A stretch of DNA of 64,000 bases from Saccharospirillum sp. (GTDB lineage Bacteria > Pseudomonadota > Gammaproteobacteria > Pseudomonadales > Natronospirillaceae), in the NCBI GenBank assembly GCA_018402545.1, contig JAGYIL010000001.1, positions 248,001-312,000 of the forward strand. The letters run 5' to 3'. Below the pieces are notes generated by a model. That model saw only the letters and a program-made list of their open reading frames with translations. It did no database searches and was not told the origin of the DNA. The position numbers and the translations under genes were made by a program. Positions 40,740 to 50,536 of the stretch are shown piece by piece (positions within the stretch are counted from its first letter, which is position 1; every line of letters begins with the position of its first letter).

Positions 40740-41411
40740 ATGATTACCCTGGCATTCGATGTGTATGGCACCCTGATCGACACACAGGGCATTCAAGCCA
40801 ACCTGGCGGAAGCGCTGGGCGATGAGCAGCAGGCAAGTGCCATCAGCCGACGCTGGCGCGAGAAACAACTGGAGTACAGCTTTCGGCGCGGTCTGATGGA
40901 GCACTACCAGCCGTTTTCGGTCTGTACCCGACAGGCACTCGAGTACGTCTTGTTGGAGGCGCAGGCGACGCTGCAAGACAGCCAGAAAGACGCCCTGCTG
41001 GCCGCCTACCGAACGCTCCCCGCTTTCTCGGACGCCCGGGCCCTGTTGCAGCAACTTCAGTTAAGTGATGTCCGTGCCTTTGCCTTTACCAACGGTGAAG
41101 CCAAAGTGGCGGCTGACTTGCTGACCCACGCCGGTCTGATCGAATACCTCGATGGCATCGTCAGCGTCGATGTATTGCGCACCTTTAAACCCTCGCCCCG
41201 GGTCTATCACCATTTTATTGAGGCGACCGATGCTGTCCCCGATCAGACCTGGCTGATCTCCGGCAACCCCTTCGACATCATCGGGGCCCGATACGCTGGC
41301 TGGCGAACCGCCTGGGTGAAGCGCAGCGATGGGCCTTTCGACCCCTGGGATGAGGCACCGGAGGTGACGGTGACTGTCCTGTCGGAACTGCCGGAAAAGC
41401 TGGCGCTGTAA
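40740..41411 (+). CDS. Haloacid dehalogenase type II-like HAD hydrolase
   Basis: LAFDVYGTLIDTQGI; FAFTNGEAKVAADLLTHAGL; ISGNPFDIIGARYAGWRTAWVKR. Confidence 0.85.
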   Translation: MITLAFDVYGTLIDTQGIQANLAEALGDEQQASAISRRWREKQLEYSFRRGLMEHYQPFSVCTRQALEYVLLEAQATLQDSQKDALLAAYRTLPAFSDARALLQQLQLSDVRAFAFTNGEAKVAADLLTHAGLIEYLDGIVSVDVLRTFKPSPRVYHHFIEATDAVPDQTWLISGNPFDIIGARYAGWRTAWVKRSDGPFDPWDEAPEVTVTVLSELPEKLAL

Positions 41412-41515
41412 CACAGGCAAACAGCGTGCTTGTCGGCTCTCCTAAATGGGAATCTATATCATTTGCAGTTTATTTGTGTTGAAATGCAGCGCTTCTGATA
41501 ACAGGAGACCCCAGA

Positions 41516-42259
41516 ATGGCCAAACCCGAACCCCGGGAGCTTGAGGTACTGAGTTCCTGCGACGTTACCCCTCACATGCGCCGCATCACCCTGGGCGGTG
41601 CGGGCATGGCGTCGTTTCCGGCTGATCAGGCAAGCGCCTATATCAAACTGATTTTTCCGACCCCGGGCGAAGCCCGCCCGCTGATGCGAACCTACACCGT
41701 TCGCCACCACCGCGATGCTGAAATCGATGTTGATTTTGTGATTCACGATACGGCGGGCCCAGCATCCCAGTGGGCTCTGGACACCCAACCGGGCGATCGG
41801 ATTCTGATTGGCGGCCCGGGCCCCAAAAAGCTGGTCAATGAGCAGGCCGACTGGTTTCTACTGGTCGGCGACATGACGGCACTGCCCGCGATCAGTGTCA
41901 ATTTGGGGCTGCTGCCGGCCAATGCCCGGGGCTATGCCGTTATTGAGGTGCTCGACCGCGCCGACATTCAGGATCTGGAAAAACCGGATAATCTGGAACT
42001 GGTCTGGGTGGTTAACGCCGAGCCCGATCCGGACGGGCAGTTGCTGGTGAACCGGGTTAAGCAACTCGACTGGCTGGCAGGGCAGCCGGCCGTCTGGGCC
42101 GCCTGCGAGTTTCAAAGCATGCGTGCACTGCGGGCTTTTTTCAAACAGGACAAAGCGATCGCAAAGAGCCACCTTTATGTCTCCAGCTATTGGAAAATGG
42201 GCATCAGTGAAGACCAGCACAAGGTGGTAAAACGCCAGGATGCGGAGCAAACTGACTAG
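41516..42259 (+). CDS. Siderophore-interacting protein (FAD-binding ferric reductase)
   Basis: MRTYTVRHHRDAEIDVDFVIHDTAGPASQWA; DWFLLVGDMTALPAI. Confidence 0.93.
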   Translation: MAKPEPRELEVLSSCDVTPHMRRITLGGAGMASFPADQASAYIKLIFPTPGEARPLMRTYTVRHHRDAEIDVDFVIHDTAGPASQWALDTQPGDRILIGGPGPKKLVNEQADWFLLVGDMTALPAISVNLGLLPANARGYAVIEVLDRADIQDLEKPDNLELVWVVNAEPDPDGQLLVNRVKQLDWLAGQPAVWAACEFQSMRALRAFFKQDKAIAKSHLYVSSYWKMGISEDQHKVVKRQDAEQTD

Positions 42260-42282
42260 AGTACTGACTCGAGAGAACACTC

Positions 42283-42972
42283 ATGCACTATCAATGGATC
42301 GTCTTTGACGCCGACGACACCCTGTTCGATTTTGGCAAAGCAGAGCAACACGCAGTGGGTCGCTTGCTGACCAGCCACAATGTGGAAGATACCGACACCC
42401 ACCAGCGTTTGTACCGGGGTATCAACAAGCACCTCTGGCAAGAGCTGGAGCGTGGAGCCATCGCCCCGGGCGAACTGAAGGTGACGCGGATTCAGCGGTT
42501 TTTCGATGAAATGGGTATCAATGCCGACCCGGCAGAATGGGCCGATCATTTTCTGGATTTCCTCGCGGAAGGGTCACACCTGCTCGAGGGCGCCAAAGGC
42601 GTTGTGGCAGACCTGTCGCATCATGCGCGGCTCGGCATTCTGACCAATGGCCTAACCCGGGTGCAGCGCTCGCGGCTTGAGCGCAGTGGTCTGGCTGAGT
42701 ACATCGATGTACTGTGCATTTCCGAACAAGTGGGTGCCAGCAAACCCGCAGCGGCCATCTTCGAGGCCATGGAGCAAGCGATGCAACGCCCGGATAAAAA
42801 CCGGGTGCTGATGGTCGGCGACCGCTACGAGACCGATATCATCGGTGCTCGCCGGTTTGGCTGGGATACCGCCTGGTTGTCGCCGGAACTGCCCGACGAT
42901 CTGACCCCGCCCACTTATCACTTTACAGACATCCGTCAGTTGCCGGCTTTGTTGCTGGAGCCACAGAAATGA
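42283..42972 (+). CDS. yjjG: YjjG-type pyrimidine 5'-nucleotidase (HAD)
   Basis: WIVFDADDTLFDFGKAEQHA; LGILTNGLTRVQRSRLERSGL. Confidence 0.88.
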   Translation: MHYQWIVFDADDTLFDFGKAEQHAVGRLLTSHNVEDTDTHQRLYRGINKHLWQELERGAIAPGELKVTRIQRFFDEMGINADPAEWADHFLDFLAEGSHLLEGAKGVVADLSHHARLGILTNGLTRVQRSRLERSGLAEYIDVLCISEQVGASKPAAAIFEAMEQAMQRPDKNRVLMVGDRYETDIIGARRFGWDTAWLSPELPDDLTPPTYHFTDIRQLPALLLEPQK

Positions 42973-43022
42973 GTGACACGCCTAGTCAGTACCCCACCGA
43001 AAAGCCTGGCATCGTAGCCGGG

Positions 43023-43967
43023 TTAGCGGGGTTTGATCTTTTTGAAGTTCAGCAGCGCAATACCGGCACCAATCAGCACGATACCCACCAGTAAACCTTC
43101 CGGCGGTGTTTCCCCCTGTAGCATTACCGCCACCGGTACGCCGACCAGGGCGCCTACGGAGCCAAGCAAGCTCAGTAACACCGGTCCACCGGTTTTCTGC
43201 AGCAGAAAGAGCAGCCAGAACTGGCCGGCAAATACTGCGGCCTGCAGTGCAATCAGCGTCAGCGGTACATAGCTTTCTAACGGCACGGCAACTGAAAAAC
43301 CAGGCAGCAGTCCCATCAGCAGCAGCATAACGGCAGCGGCCATCACCATACCTGGCGCCAGGGCACTGCCCGGGACGCCGCTAGGCCAGCGCAGAGTTCG
43401 GTACAGGTTGCCAATGGCAAGCAAGACTGGCCCAGCCAGCGTTAACAGAATCCAGAACTGCTCTGCATCGGGTGCCGAGAGTTTGCGAGCCGCCAGAACA
43501 ACGGTGCCAGCCAGTGCCGATAGAACGCCCAGTGCACGCAGCGCCTGAAACCCTTCCAGGCGCAGTGCGAGTGCACCGAGATAGGTCAGTAACGGTGGCA
43601 GGGTGATGGTCAGGGCGACAAAGCCGGCACCCACGTGGGGAATGGCAGAAAAGAACAGCAAGTTGGCGCCTGCCACCCCGGCAAAGGCCGAGACAGCGTA
43701 GTATTCGATGGTCCGCCGGTTAACCGGTGGTAATTGCCGGCGCAGGGCCGACACCAGCAGCAGTAAAAACGCGGCGCCAGTGACCGACCAGAACAGAAAG
43801 GCCAGAGGCGATAACCGTACCTCACCGGCGAATTTGGCCAGATTGGTTGAGATGCCCAGCAGAGTCCCCCCGGCCAGTAGGCTGAGCAATGGAATAAGCC
43901 AGGTCTTTGGTGAATCGGGCCTGTTAGCAGAAAGAAGGGAGTGTGTGGTCCCGGATAAAGCGGTCAT
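43023..43967 (-). CDS. EamA/DMT family transporter
   Basis: 10-TM EamA-like repeats; start reassigned to MTALSGTT. Confidence 0.82.
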   Translation of the reverse strand: MTALSGTTHSLLSANRPDSPKTWLIPLLSLLAGGTLLGISTNLAKFAGEVRLSPLAFLFWSVTGAAFLLLLVSALRRQLPPVNRRTIEYYAVSAFAGVAGANLLFFSAIPHVGAGFVALTITLPPLLTYLGALALRLEGFQALRALGVLSALAGTVVLAARKLSAPDAEQFWILLTLAGPVLLAIGNLYRTLRWPSGVPGSALAPGMVMAAAVMLLLMGLLPGFSVAVPLESYVPLTLIALQAAVFAGQFWLLFLLQKTGGPVLLSLLGSVGALVGVPVAVMLQGETPPEGLLVGIVLIGAGIALLNFKKIKPR

Positions 43968-43989
43968 GAGTATCGTCCTCCGATAATGT

Positions 43990-44028
43990 CTTGATATCAA
44001 GATAAATGTATTATAGTTTGACGTCAAG
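43990..44028. promoter_or_regulatory. Tandem MarR-type operator
   Basis: CTTGATATCAAGATAAAT and TTTGACGTCAAGATAAAT, 27 bp apart, in the divergent EamA/MarR promoter region. Confidence 0.7.
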
Positions 44029-44052
44029 ATAAATCGGCGCGATACTGGCGGT

Positions 44053-44541
44053 ATGGATCAAGTAGACAAGATACTCTCGCAATGGCATCGGGAACGCCCC
44101 GACCTCGACGTAGCCCCCATGGGCACGCTCGGGCGGATCAAACGGCTGAACCAGCACCTGATGCGCGGCATGGAAAAAACCTGGGCGGCGTACGGTCTCA
44201 ACGGCGCCAGCTTTGACGTACTGGCTACCCTACGGCGCTCAGGGCCACCCTATGCGTTGTCGCCTGGCGAACTGATGGAATCGACCATGGTCACCTCGGG
44301 CACGATGACGAACCGCATCGACCAGTTGCAAAAGACGGGGCTTATCAACCGGGTGAAAAACCCGGAGGACGGGCGCGGTTTCCTGATCTCGCTGTCACCG
44401 GAAGGGCACCGCCTTATTGATGAAGCCGTAACCGCCCATGTGGAGACCCAGGCCAAACTGGCCGCTGCGTTAACGCAGGCGCAGCGACAACAGCTGGATG
44501 ACCTGCTGCGAACCTTTTTGGGTGGGTTTGAAGATAACTGA
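44053..44541 (+). CDS. MarR-family transcriptional regulator
   Basis: winged-HTH (YALSPGELMESTMVTSGTMTNRIDQLQKTGLINRVKNPEDGRGFLISLS). Confidence 0.93.
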   Translation: MDQVDKILSQWHRERPDLDVAPMGTLGRIKRLNQHLMRGMEKTWAAYGLNGASFDVLATLRRSGPPYALSPGELMESTMVTSGTMTNRIDQLQKTGLINRVKNPEDGRGFLISLSPEGHRLIDEAVTAHVETQAKLAAALTQAQRQQLDDLLRTFLGGFEDN

Positions 44542-44607
44542 CGGCAGGGCCGGTGCAGAGTGCATTGATAACGCGCTCTTCACCGGCGTCTCAGGGTTGC
44601 CAGACAC

Positions 44608-45198
44608 TCAGGAAATAGGCGGCGCAATCATCTCGATATAATCGCCATATCCCGCCGCTGCCATGTCACCTTTCGGAATAAACCGCAATGCGGCCGAGTT
44701 CATGCAATAGCGCAGGCCGGTTGGCTGGGGGCCATCGGTGAACACGTGGCCCAGGTGCGAATCGGCATGGCGGCTGCGTATTTCGGTGCGTACTGAGAAC
44801 AGTTTTCTGTCTTCTTTCTCGACCAGAATCTCCGGCATGATTGGCTGGGTGAAGCTCGGCCAGCCGGTTCCGGATTTGTATTTGTCGCGCGATGAGAACA
44901 GCGGCTCGCCCGAGACGATATCCACGTAAATGCCTTCGCGTTTTTCATCCCAGTACGGATTATTAAATGCTCGCTCGGTGCCATCTTCCTGGGTAACCCG
45001 GTATTGAATGTCCGAGAGCTGCTGCCTGAGCATCTGATCACTTGGCTTGGTGAACGTGGCTGCGTTAAAGCCCGGTGCGGCGCTCATGTCCATGTCATCC
45101 ATGCTGTCCATTTCATCCATGCCATCCATGGTGTCCATATCATCCATATCATCCATGCCTTCCATACTATCCATGCCGTCCATATCATCCCCATTCAT
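44608..45198 (-). CDS. msrB: Peptide methionine-(R)-S-oxide reductase with N-terminal Met-Asp-X tract
   Basis: [36 protein letters not shown]-terminus [20 protein letters not shown]... Confidence 0.92.
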   Translation of the reverse strand: MNGDDMDGMDSMEGMDDMDDMDTMDGMDEMDSMDDMDMSAAPGFNAATFTKPSDQMLRQQLSDIQYRVTQEDGTERAFNNPYWDEKREGIYVDIVSGEPLFSSRDKYKSGTGWPSFTQPIMPEILVEKEDRKLFSVRTEIRSRHADSHLGHVFTDGPQPTGLRYCMNSAALRFIPKGDMAAAGYGDYIEMIAPPIS

Positions 45199-45863
45199 GG
45201 GTCTGAACTGGCTGTAGTCGATGTGCCGGTCTTCCCCCACACCGCATCAATGAACTGATAGCGCCCGGAATTGTGAGTGTAGAACTTGTACCGGATCGGG
45301 TTTTCAGTGTGGTAATCCTGATGGTATTCCTCGGCATCGTAGAATGCCTGAAACGGCTCGATCTCAATGATGACCGGTTTTTCGTAGCGGTCTTCTTCAA
45401 TCAGCGCCTGCTTGGCTGCTTCTGCCAGCGCCTGTTGCTCCGGTGTGTGGTAGAAGATACCCGGGCGATACTGGCGTCCGCGGTCCACAAACTGGCCATT
45501 GGCATCGGTCGGGTCCATCATCCGCCACAAGCCTTGCAGCAGGCCTTCATAGGTGATGACGTCCGGGTCGTAATACACCTGAACCGCTTCGGTATGCCCG
45601 GTTTGGCCGCCGGAAACCTGGCTGTAGCTCGGGTTCATTTCCGAGCCACCGGTATAACCGGATACCGCTTCAGCAACGCCGGGCAATGCCTCGAAACCGG
45701 CCTCAACGCACCAGAAGCAACCGCCTGCGAAGGTGGCGACCGCCAGTGACGGATCGTTCGGGGCATACTGGCTGGTCTGGTCAGAATGATTGCTGGCCGC
45801 CACATGTACACCGGCAAAGGTGATGGCGACCAGCAAGCCTGTATAAAGCAATGACGTTTTCAT
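45195..45863 (-). CDS. msrA: Peptide methionine-(S)-S-oxide reductase with signal peptide
   Basis: [70 protein letters not shown] signal. Confidence 0.95.
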   Translation of the reverse strand: MKTSLLYTGLLVAITFAGVHVAASNHSDQTSQYAPNDPSLAVATFAGGCFWCVEAGFEALPGVAEAVSGYTGGSEMNPSYSQVSGGQTGHTEAVQVYYDPDVITYEGLLQGLWRMMDPTDANGQFVDRGRQYRPGIFYHTPEQQALAEAAKQALIEEDRYEKPVIIEIEPFQAFYDAEEYHQDYHTENPIRYKFYTHNSGRYQFIDAVWGKTGTSTTASSDP

Positions 45864-45969
45864 AGGGTGTTCCTCGTTAGCCTTGGGCAGAAGAAGGGGT
45901 TTCCTGTTCTACGAAAGACAGTCTGCCGGCAAAGGTTCACAGGAACGTCTGTTGTTTATAACAAAAGTA

Positions 45970-47481
45970 TCACAAGGCGTTAGGGTTGCCTGGCGAGGTC
46001 GTAAGCGTGGTCGCCAGTGGCAGGCTGACCACAAACTCTGCGCCCGCCTCGTGGTGGTTGCCGGCACGGAGGCTACCGTGTTGCAGCGTCATGATGCGTC
46101 GGGCAATGGCCAGCCCTAGCCCGGCATGAGCCGAGCTGCGTCCGGCAGGCCCGCGGTGAAACGCGTCGAAGATAAACGGCAGGTCATCTGCAGGGATGCC
46201 GGGGCCGGTGTCGTGCACCGTTACGGTGACGGCCTCACCCGCCTGGGCGAGCGTCAGTTCGATGCGTCCGTTATCGGGGGTATGGTCCATGGCGTTGCTG
46301 ATCAGGTTGTCGAGCACGCGCTCGGTCATGCCGAGGTCGGCGTAGGCCAGGGGCAGGGCCAGTTCACCGCCAACCGACAGCGCCAGGTTCCGGTTGCTGG
46401 CGGCTGGCTGGTGTTTTTGCACCACATCGTGAATCAGCTCTGGTAGGGAAAACGGCTCTGGCTCGGGCTGTTTTTCCCGGGCTTCGAGGGCGGCCAGTTC
46501 AAACAGTTCGTCGATCAGTCGGCCGAGCCGGCGTGATTCGTTCAGGGCGATGGTTAGAAACCGCGCCTGTTCTTCATCGCTCAGATGGTCGCGTTTAATC
46601 AGCAGGCTTTCAATGTACCCCTGCAAGGAGGCCAGTGGCGTGCGCAGGTCATGCGATACCTGAGCCACCAGCTGACGCCGCAAGGCATCTTTCTCCTGCA
46701 ACTGGTCCAGTTGCACCCTAATGCGGGTCGACATGCGCTCGAACGTCGAGGCGAGCGTGTCTATTTCATCACCGGCCGGGGCCGGCAATTGGGGGGCGTC
46801 CGTCGCCAGTTGGTTCTGGAAATGATCGACCCGGTCTGCCAGGCGTTTCAGCCGGCGTGTGAGCAGATGAAACACGGCCAGCCCGGCCAGCAACCCAATG
46901 CCCAGGCTGATCGCCACGGCCCAGGCGCTGGTGATGAAAAACTGGCTTTCCCGGGCCATCAGTTCAGCGGCATCGTACTCCTCGCCCCGCAGCACCACAT
47001 ACAGATACCCCTCAACATTGCCGGCCGAGGGTACCGGCGTTACGGAAAACACTTTCTGCCGGTCGTGGCTGCGAGGGTCGTCACCCAGCAGCGGGTAGGC
47101 ATTGGCATCGGCCAGCAACCGGCGAATGGGCGCCATCGACACGCTGTTGCGTTTTATCTTATCGGGGTCGGCCGAATACGACAGAATGCGGCCATCGGGG
47201 TCGATCAGGTAGATCTCGATGCTGGGGTTTATCGACATGTACAGCGAGAACAGCTTGTCCAGTTCGTCGAAATTCAGCTCACCGTTATCAACCAGGTTCT
47301 GGTCGGCCACCAGGTTCATCGCCAGGTTGCGGTTCAACTCCTGATTGACCGATGCCTGGTAGCGGCTCAATGCCACCAGACTGATGGCGGTGTACACCAG
47401 CCCAACGGCCACCAGCAGAACAAACAAACCGAGTGACAAACGGGCATAGACGCTGCGAGCCATCCTAAAGGGGCTTTTCAT
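45970..47481 (-). CDS. Sensor histidine kinase
   Basis: VSHDLRTPLASLQGYIESLL; DNLISNAMDHTP; GLGLAIARRI. Confidence 0.93.
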   Translation of the reverse strand: MKSPFRMARSVYARLSLGLFVLLVAVGLVYTAISLVALSRYQASVNQELNRNLAMNLVADQNLVDNGELNFDELDKLFSLYMSINPSIEIYLIDPDGRILSYSADPDKIKRNSVSMAPIRRLLADANAYPLLGDDPRSHDRQKVFSVTPVPSAGNVEGYLYVVLRGEEYDAAELMARESQFFITSAWAVAISLGIGLLAGLAVFHLLTRRLKRLADRVDHFQNQLATDAPQLPAPAGDEIDTLASTFERMSTRIRVQLDQLQEKDALRRQLVAQVSHDLRTPLASLQGYIESLLIKRDHLSDEEQARFLTIALNESRRLGRLIDELFELAALEAREKQPEPEPFSLPELIHDVVQKHQPAASNRNLALSVGGELALPLAYADLGMTERVLDNLISNAMDHTPDNGRIELTLAQAGEAVTVTVHDTGPGIPADDLPFIFDAFHRGPAGRSSAHAGLGLAIARRIMTLQHGSLRAGNHHEAGAEFVVSLPLATTLTTSPGNPNAL

Positions 47482-48176
47482 TCGCGAAACCGGTAACCGA
47501 CACCCCAGACGGTCTCGATGTAGTGCGGCTGGGTGAGGTCGGTTTCGATCTTGCCGCGCAACCGGTTAATGTGGGTGTTGACCGTGTGTTCATAGCCTTC
47601 GTGGTTGTAGCCCCAAACGGCATCCAGCAATTGCAGGCGGCTGAACACCTGGCCCGGGTGGCTGGCAAAATGCAATAGCAGGTCGAATTCGCGCGCCGTC
47701 AGTTCCACTTCGACATCGGCGATCCAGACCCGGCGTTTTGAAGGGTCGAGCCGAAGCTGATCGCGCACCACGATGTCATTGACCGGCTCATTTGCCGGTT
47801 GTGACATCGCATCGACCCGGCGAAACAGGGCTTTTACCCGGGCGGTCAGCTCAGCCACACTAAACGGTTTGGTCAGGTAATCATCGGCGCCCATTTCCAG
47901 GCCGAGTACCCGGTCCAGCTCCGAGGTGCGTGCGGTCAGCATCAACACCGGGGTGTAGCCCGGCAGGGTGCGAATTTCCCGGCACACCGAGAGGCCATCC
48001 ATACCCGGCAGCATCAGATCCAGTATCACCAGATCAATGCCGCCCTCGCGGAAACGGGCCAGTCCTTTGTCGCCCCGGTTTTCGACCAGCACGGCGCAAT
48101 CGAGATCCTCAAGATGCATGCGCACCAGTTGCGCGATGTCGGGTGTATCTTCAATGATCAGTACCGTGCGTTTCAT
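47478..48176 (-). CDS. OmpR-family response regulator
   Basis: VLIIEDTPDIAQLVRMHLE, DLMLPGMDGLSVCREIR, C-terminal winged helix VWGVGYRFRE. Confidence 0.95.
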   Translation of the reverse strand: MKRTVLIIEDTPDIAQLVRMHLEDLDCAVLVENRGDKGLARFREGGIDLVILDLMLPGMDGLSVCREIRTLPGYTPVLMLTARTSELDRVLGLEMGADDYLTKPFSVAELTARVKALFRRVDAMSQPANEPVNDIVVRDQLRLDPSKRRVWIADVEVELTAREFDLLLHFASHPGQVFSRLQLLDAVWGYNHEGYEHTVNTHINRLRGKIETDLTQPHYIETVWGVGYRFRE

Positions 48177-48200
48177 CGGGGTCTGTTTCAGGTTGGGTGA

Positions 48201-49973
48201 TTATGAAGAGCAACTATAGTGCGACCAGCCACCGGCATCAAAAAGTTGCACGGGCTTGAGCAGATAGTACTTTTCTTCAACGGCTTCCGATTGTTCCGCG
48301 TATGGCTGAGTCATCACATCCTGCAGTTCATGCACCAGTGAATAGTCGCCCAGCATCGCTTGCTGATACGCAGGCACCACAAACCATTCCCGCATCGTGT
48401 ATTTCGGGTTGGTGAGTTTCATTTGCCGGGCGATGTCTTCACGCGAGCGCGAAGATGCAGAGTCTGATTCGCTGCTGATGAGTGACTGCCACTGGGCGAG
48501 CCATTCTGACCAGCGTTTTTCCATGCCATCCGGGTCTGTTGAGTACACTGAGCGTATGGCGGCACCAGCACTGTCTGATGCTTTGTAGAAGCTTTTCCTG
48601 AGAGGCGCAATGTCGTCGGGCAGCGATGACAGTTCGCGGAAAAACAGAGTGTAATCAACCGGGGTTTGCGCCATTAGCGAAACCAGTTCTTTGAATAATG
48701 GCTCGTCGAAGGTGGTTAACCCAAGTTTGGCGGCCCACATGGTTTCAAGTTCAGCCTGCATGACCACCGGGAAGTCACGGTGAATCTCGATCAGTTGTTT
48801 CAGGCTGTCCTGGTCTGATACCAGCAGTGGCTGCAGGGCTGAGCAAAACGAGTAAAAGTTGCGCTCTGCGGCGGCGGGCTGGTTCAGGAATGAGAAGTGT
48901 TGGCCACCGCCTGTCCAGGGTTGGAACATCGGGTCGAACGCATCGCAAAAACCGAAGGGGCCGTAATCGAGCGTGAAGCCACCGGCGGCACAGTTATCGC
49001 TATTGAAGTTGCCCTGGCAGTAGCCAACCCGTATCCAGTTGGCGACCAGCCGGGTGAGCCGGTCGCGGAACAGACGCGCCAGTAGTACGACCTTTTCAGA
49101 TGTGCTCAGGCCCGGGTCGATTTCGCCGTCGTATTCACGATCGATCAGGTGCAACACCAGCTGTTCGAGCTCTTCCATCGCGCGCGGGTGTTCATTCTTG
49201 CGAGCACGACGGCCGAACAGTTCGAGCTGGCCGACCCGAATAAAGGAGGGCGCCACACGAGTGGAAATCGCGACCGGGTCGAGTACCAGAATGTCCGGGT
49301 TCTCGGAGCGTGAGCCTTCCGAATACCAGGGTCGTCTGACCTTTTCTGTTTTTGAAGCATACAAACTCAGCGAACGTGACGTGGGCACCCCGAGCGCATG
49401 CATGTGTTCCTGCGCCAGAAACTCCCGAACGCTGGAGCGCAACACGGCCCGGCCATCGGCTCCGCGGCAATAGGGCGTGCGCCCGCCGCCTTTCAACTGC
49501 ATTTCCCAGCGCTTGCCGTTGGCCACCGCCTCCAGCACAGATACCGCGCGACCATCGCCGTAGCCGTTACCGGTCTGAAACGGGCACTGCTGATAGTATT
49601 CGGTGCCGTAGATAGACAGCGCATAGCCGGTGGCCCAGCCGACCTTGCGCAAAGGTTCCGGCACATGGGTCAGGTCGCCCGAGAACATGGCCATGAAGTC
49701 GGCTGATTGGGCCAGGCTGTCGTCCAAACCGAGCTCACGAAATAATGCTTTGCTGTGCGCGACGTACTCGGGGTTTTCAATGGGCGTTGGGGCCACGGGA
49801 ACATAGTGGCCCGAGAATACCTGGCGCGGTGCGTGATCAGCGCCGTCTGCTTTTGCATCCGGATCATGGTTGAGCGAATCCATGAACGAGTAATTCGCCA
49901 GTGCGGCAAGCGCTTCAAGCGTTGTAACGGCGCTGGTTTTCGGGTCATTAGCCGGCATGGCGGAGTTCCTCAT
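48201..49973 (-). CDS. selO: SelO/YdiU family protein adenylyltransferase (cysteine form)
   Basis: [72 protein letters not shown]-terminal YSCSS. Confidence 0.95.
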   Translation of the reverse strand: MRNSAMPANDPKTSAVTTLEALAALANYSFMDSLNHDPDAKADGADHAPRQVFSGHYVPVAPTPIENPEYVAHSKALFRELGLDDSLAQSADFMAMFSGDLTHVPEPLRKVGWATGYALSIYGTEYYQQCPFQTGNGYGDGRAVSVLEAVANGKRWEMQLKGGGRTPYCRGADGRAVLRSSVREFLAQEHMHALGVPTSRSLSLYASKTEKVRRPWYSEGSRSENPDILVLDPVAISTRVAPSFIRVGQLELFGRRARKNEHPRAMEELEQLVLHLIDREYDGEIDPGLSTSEKVVLLARLFRDRLTRLVANWIRVGYCQGNFNSDNCAAGGFTLDYGPFGFCDAFDPMFQPWTGGGQHFSFLNQPAAAERNFYSFCSALQPLLVSDQDSLKQLIEIHRDFPVVMQAELETMWAAKLGLTTFDEPLFKELVSLMAQTPVDYTLFFRELSSLPDDIAPLRKSFYKASDSAGAAIRSVYSTDPDGMEKRWSEWLAQWQSLISSESDSASSRSREDIARQMKLTNPKYTMREWFVVPAYQQAMLGDYSLVHELQDVMTQPYAEQSEAVEEKYYLLKPVQLFDAGGWSHYSCSS

Positions 49974-49995
49974 AGTCTGAATTGGCCGGGCACCT

Positions 49996-50319
49996 TCAGT
50001 AGGTCGGCATGGTGCTGTCAACCTGTTTGGCCCAGGCGTCAACGCCACCGGTCAGGTTGATGACCCGGGTGAAACCCTGCTGCTCAAGATACATTCCAAC
50101 CTGCATGCTGCGCACCCCATGGTGGCAGATGCAGATGATCGGCTGATCTGCGTCCAGCGCTTTCAGGTTGTCTGGCACCGTGTTCATGGGCATCGTCACC
50201 GACCCCTCTATATGGCAGGTCTCGAACTCCCAGGGCTCACGTACGTCGAGCAGCACGGGTTGGTCGCGCTCCCCATCGTCGAGCCATGAGTTCAGTTCCT
50301 GTGCGGCTAAGCTTTGCAT
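49996..50319 (-). CDS. Single-domain rhodanese-like protein
   Basis: [23 protein letters not shown]; catalytic-type ICHHGVRS. Confidence 0.9.
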   Translation of the reverse strand: MQSLAAQELNSWLDDGERDQPVLLDVREPWEFETCHIEGSVTMPMNTVPDNLKALDADQPIICICHHGVRSMQVGMYLEQQGFTRVINLTGGVDAWAKQVDSTMPTY

Positions 50320-50536
50320 GGTTGGGAGCCTCTGTGGCCTCGGTAAAGTGGAGCACGACATCTGCCCGCTCCAGTCGTTGCGGTCATTTAACAGCTATGG
50401 TGGTGTTGAAGTACCGGGTCTGCAAGGGCGGCGGTGAAATGATCGTACGTGGCGGGGGGATTAACCGGGGCGGTTATCTGGTGTCAGGCCGGTTATCCAT
50501 GAACGGAAAACCGGCCTTTGCTGGTGTGGTTTGTAA

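Noticed and set aside
45004-45258. His/Ile-rich ORF ([26 protein letters not shown]...) on the plus strand
   Set aside because: Antisense shadow of the Met-Asp-X repeat in msrB; no independent coding support.
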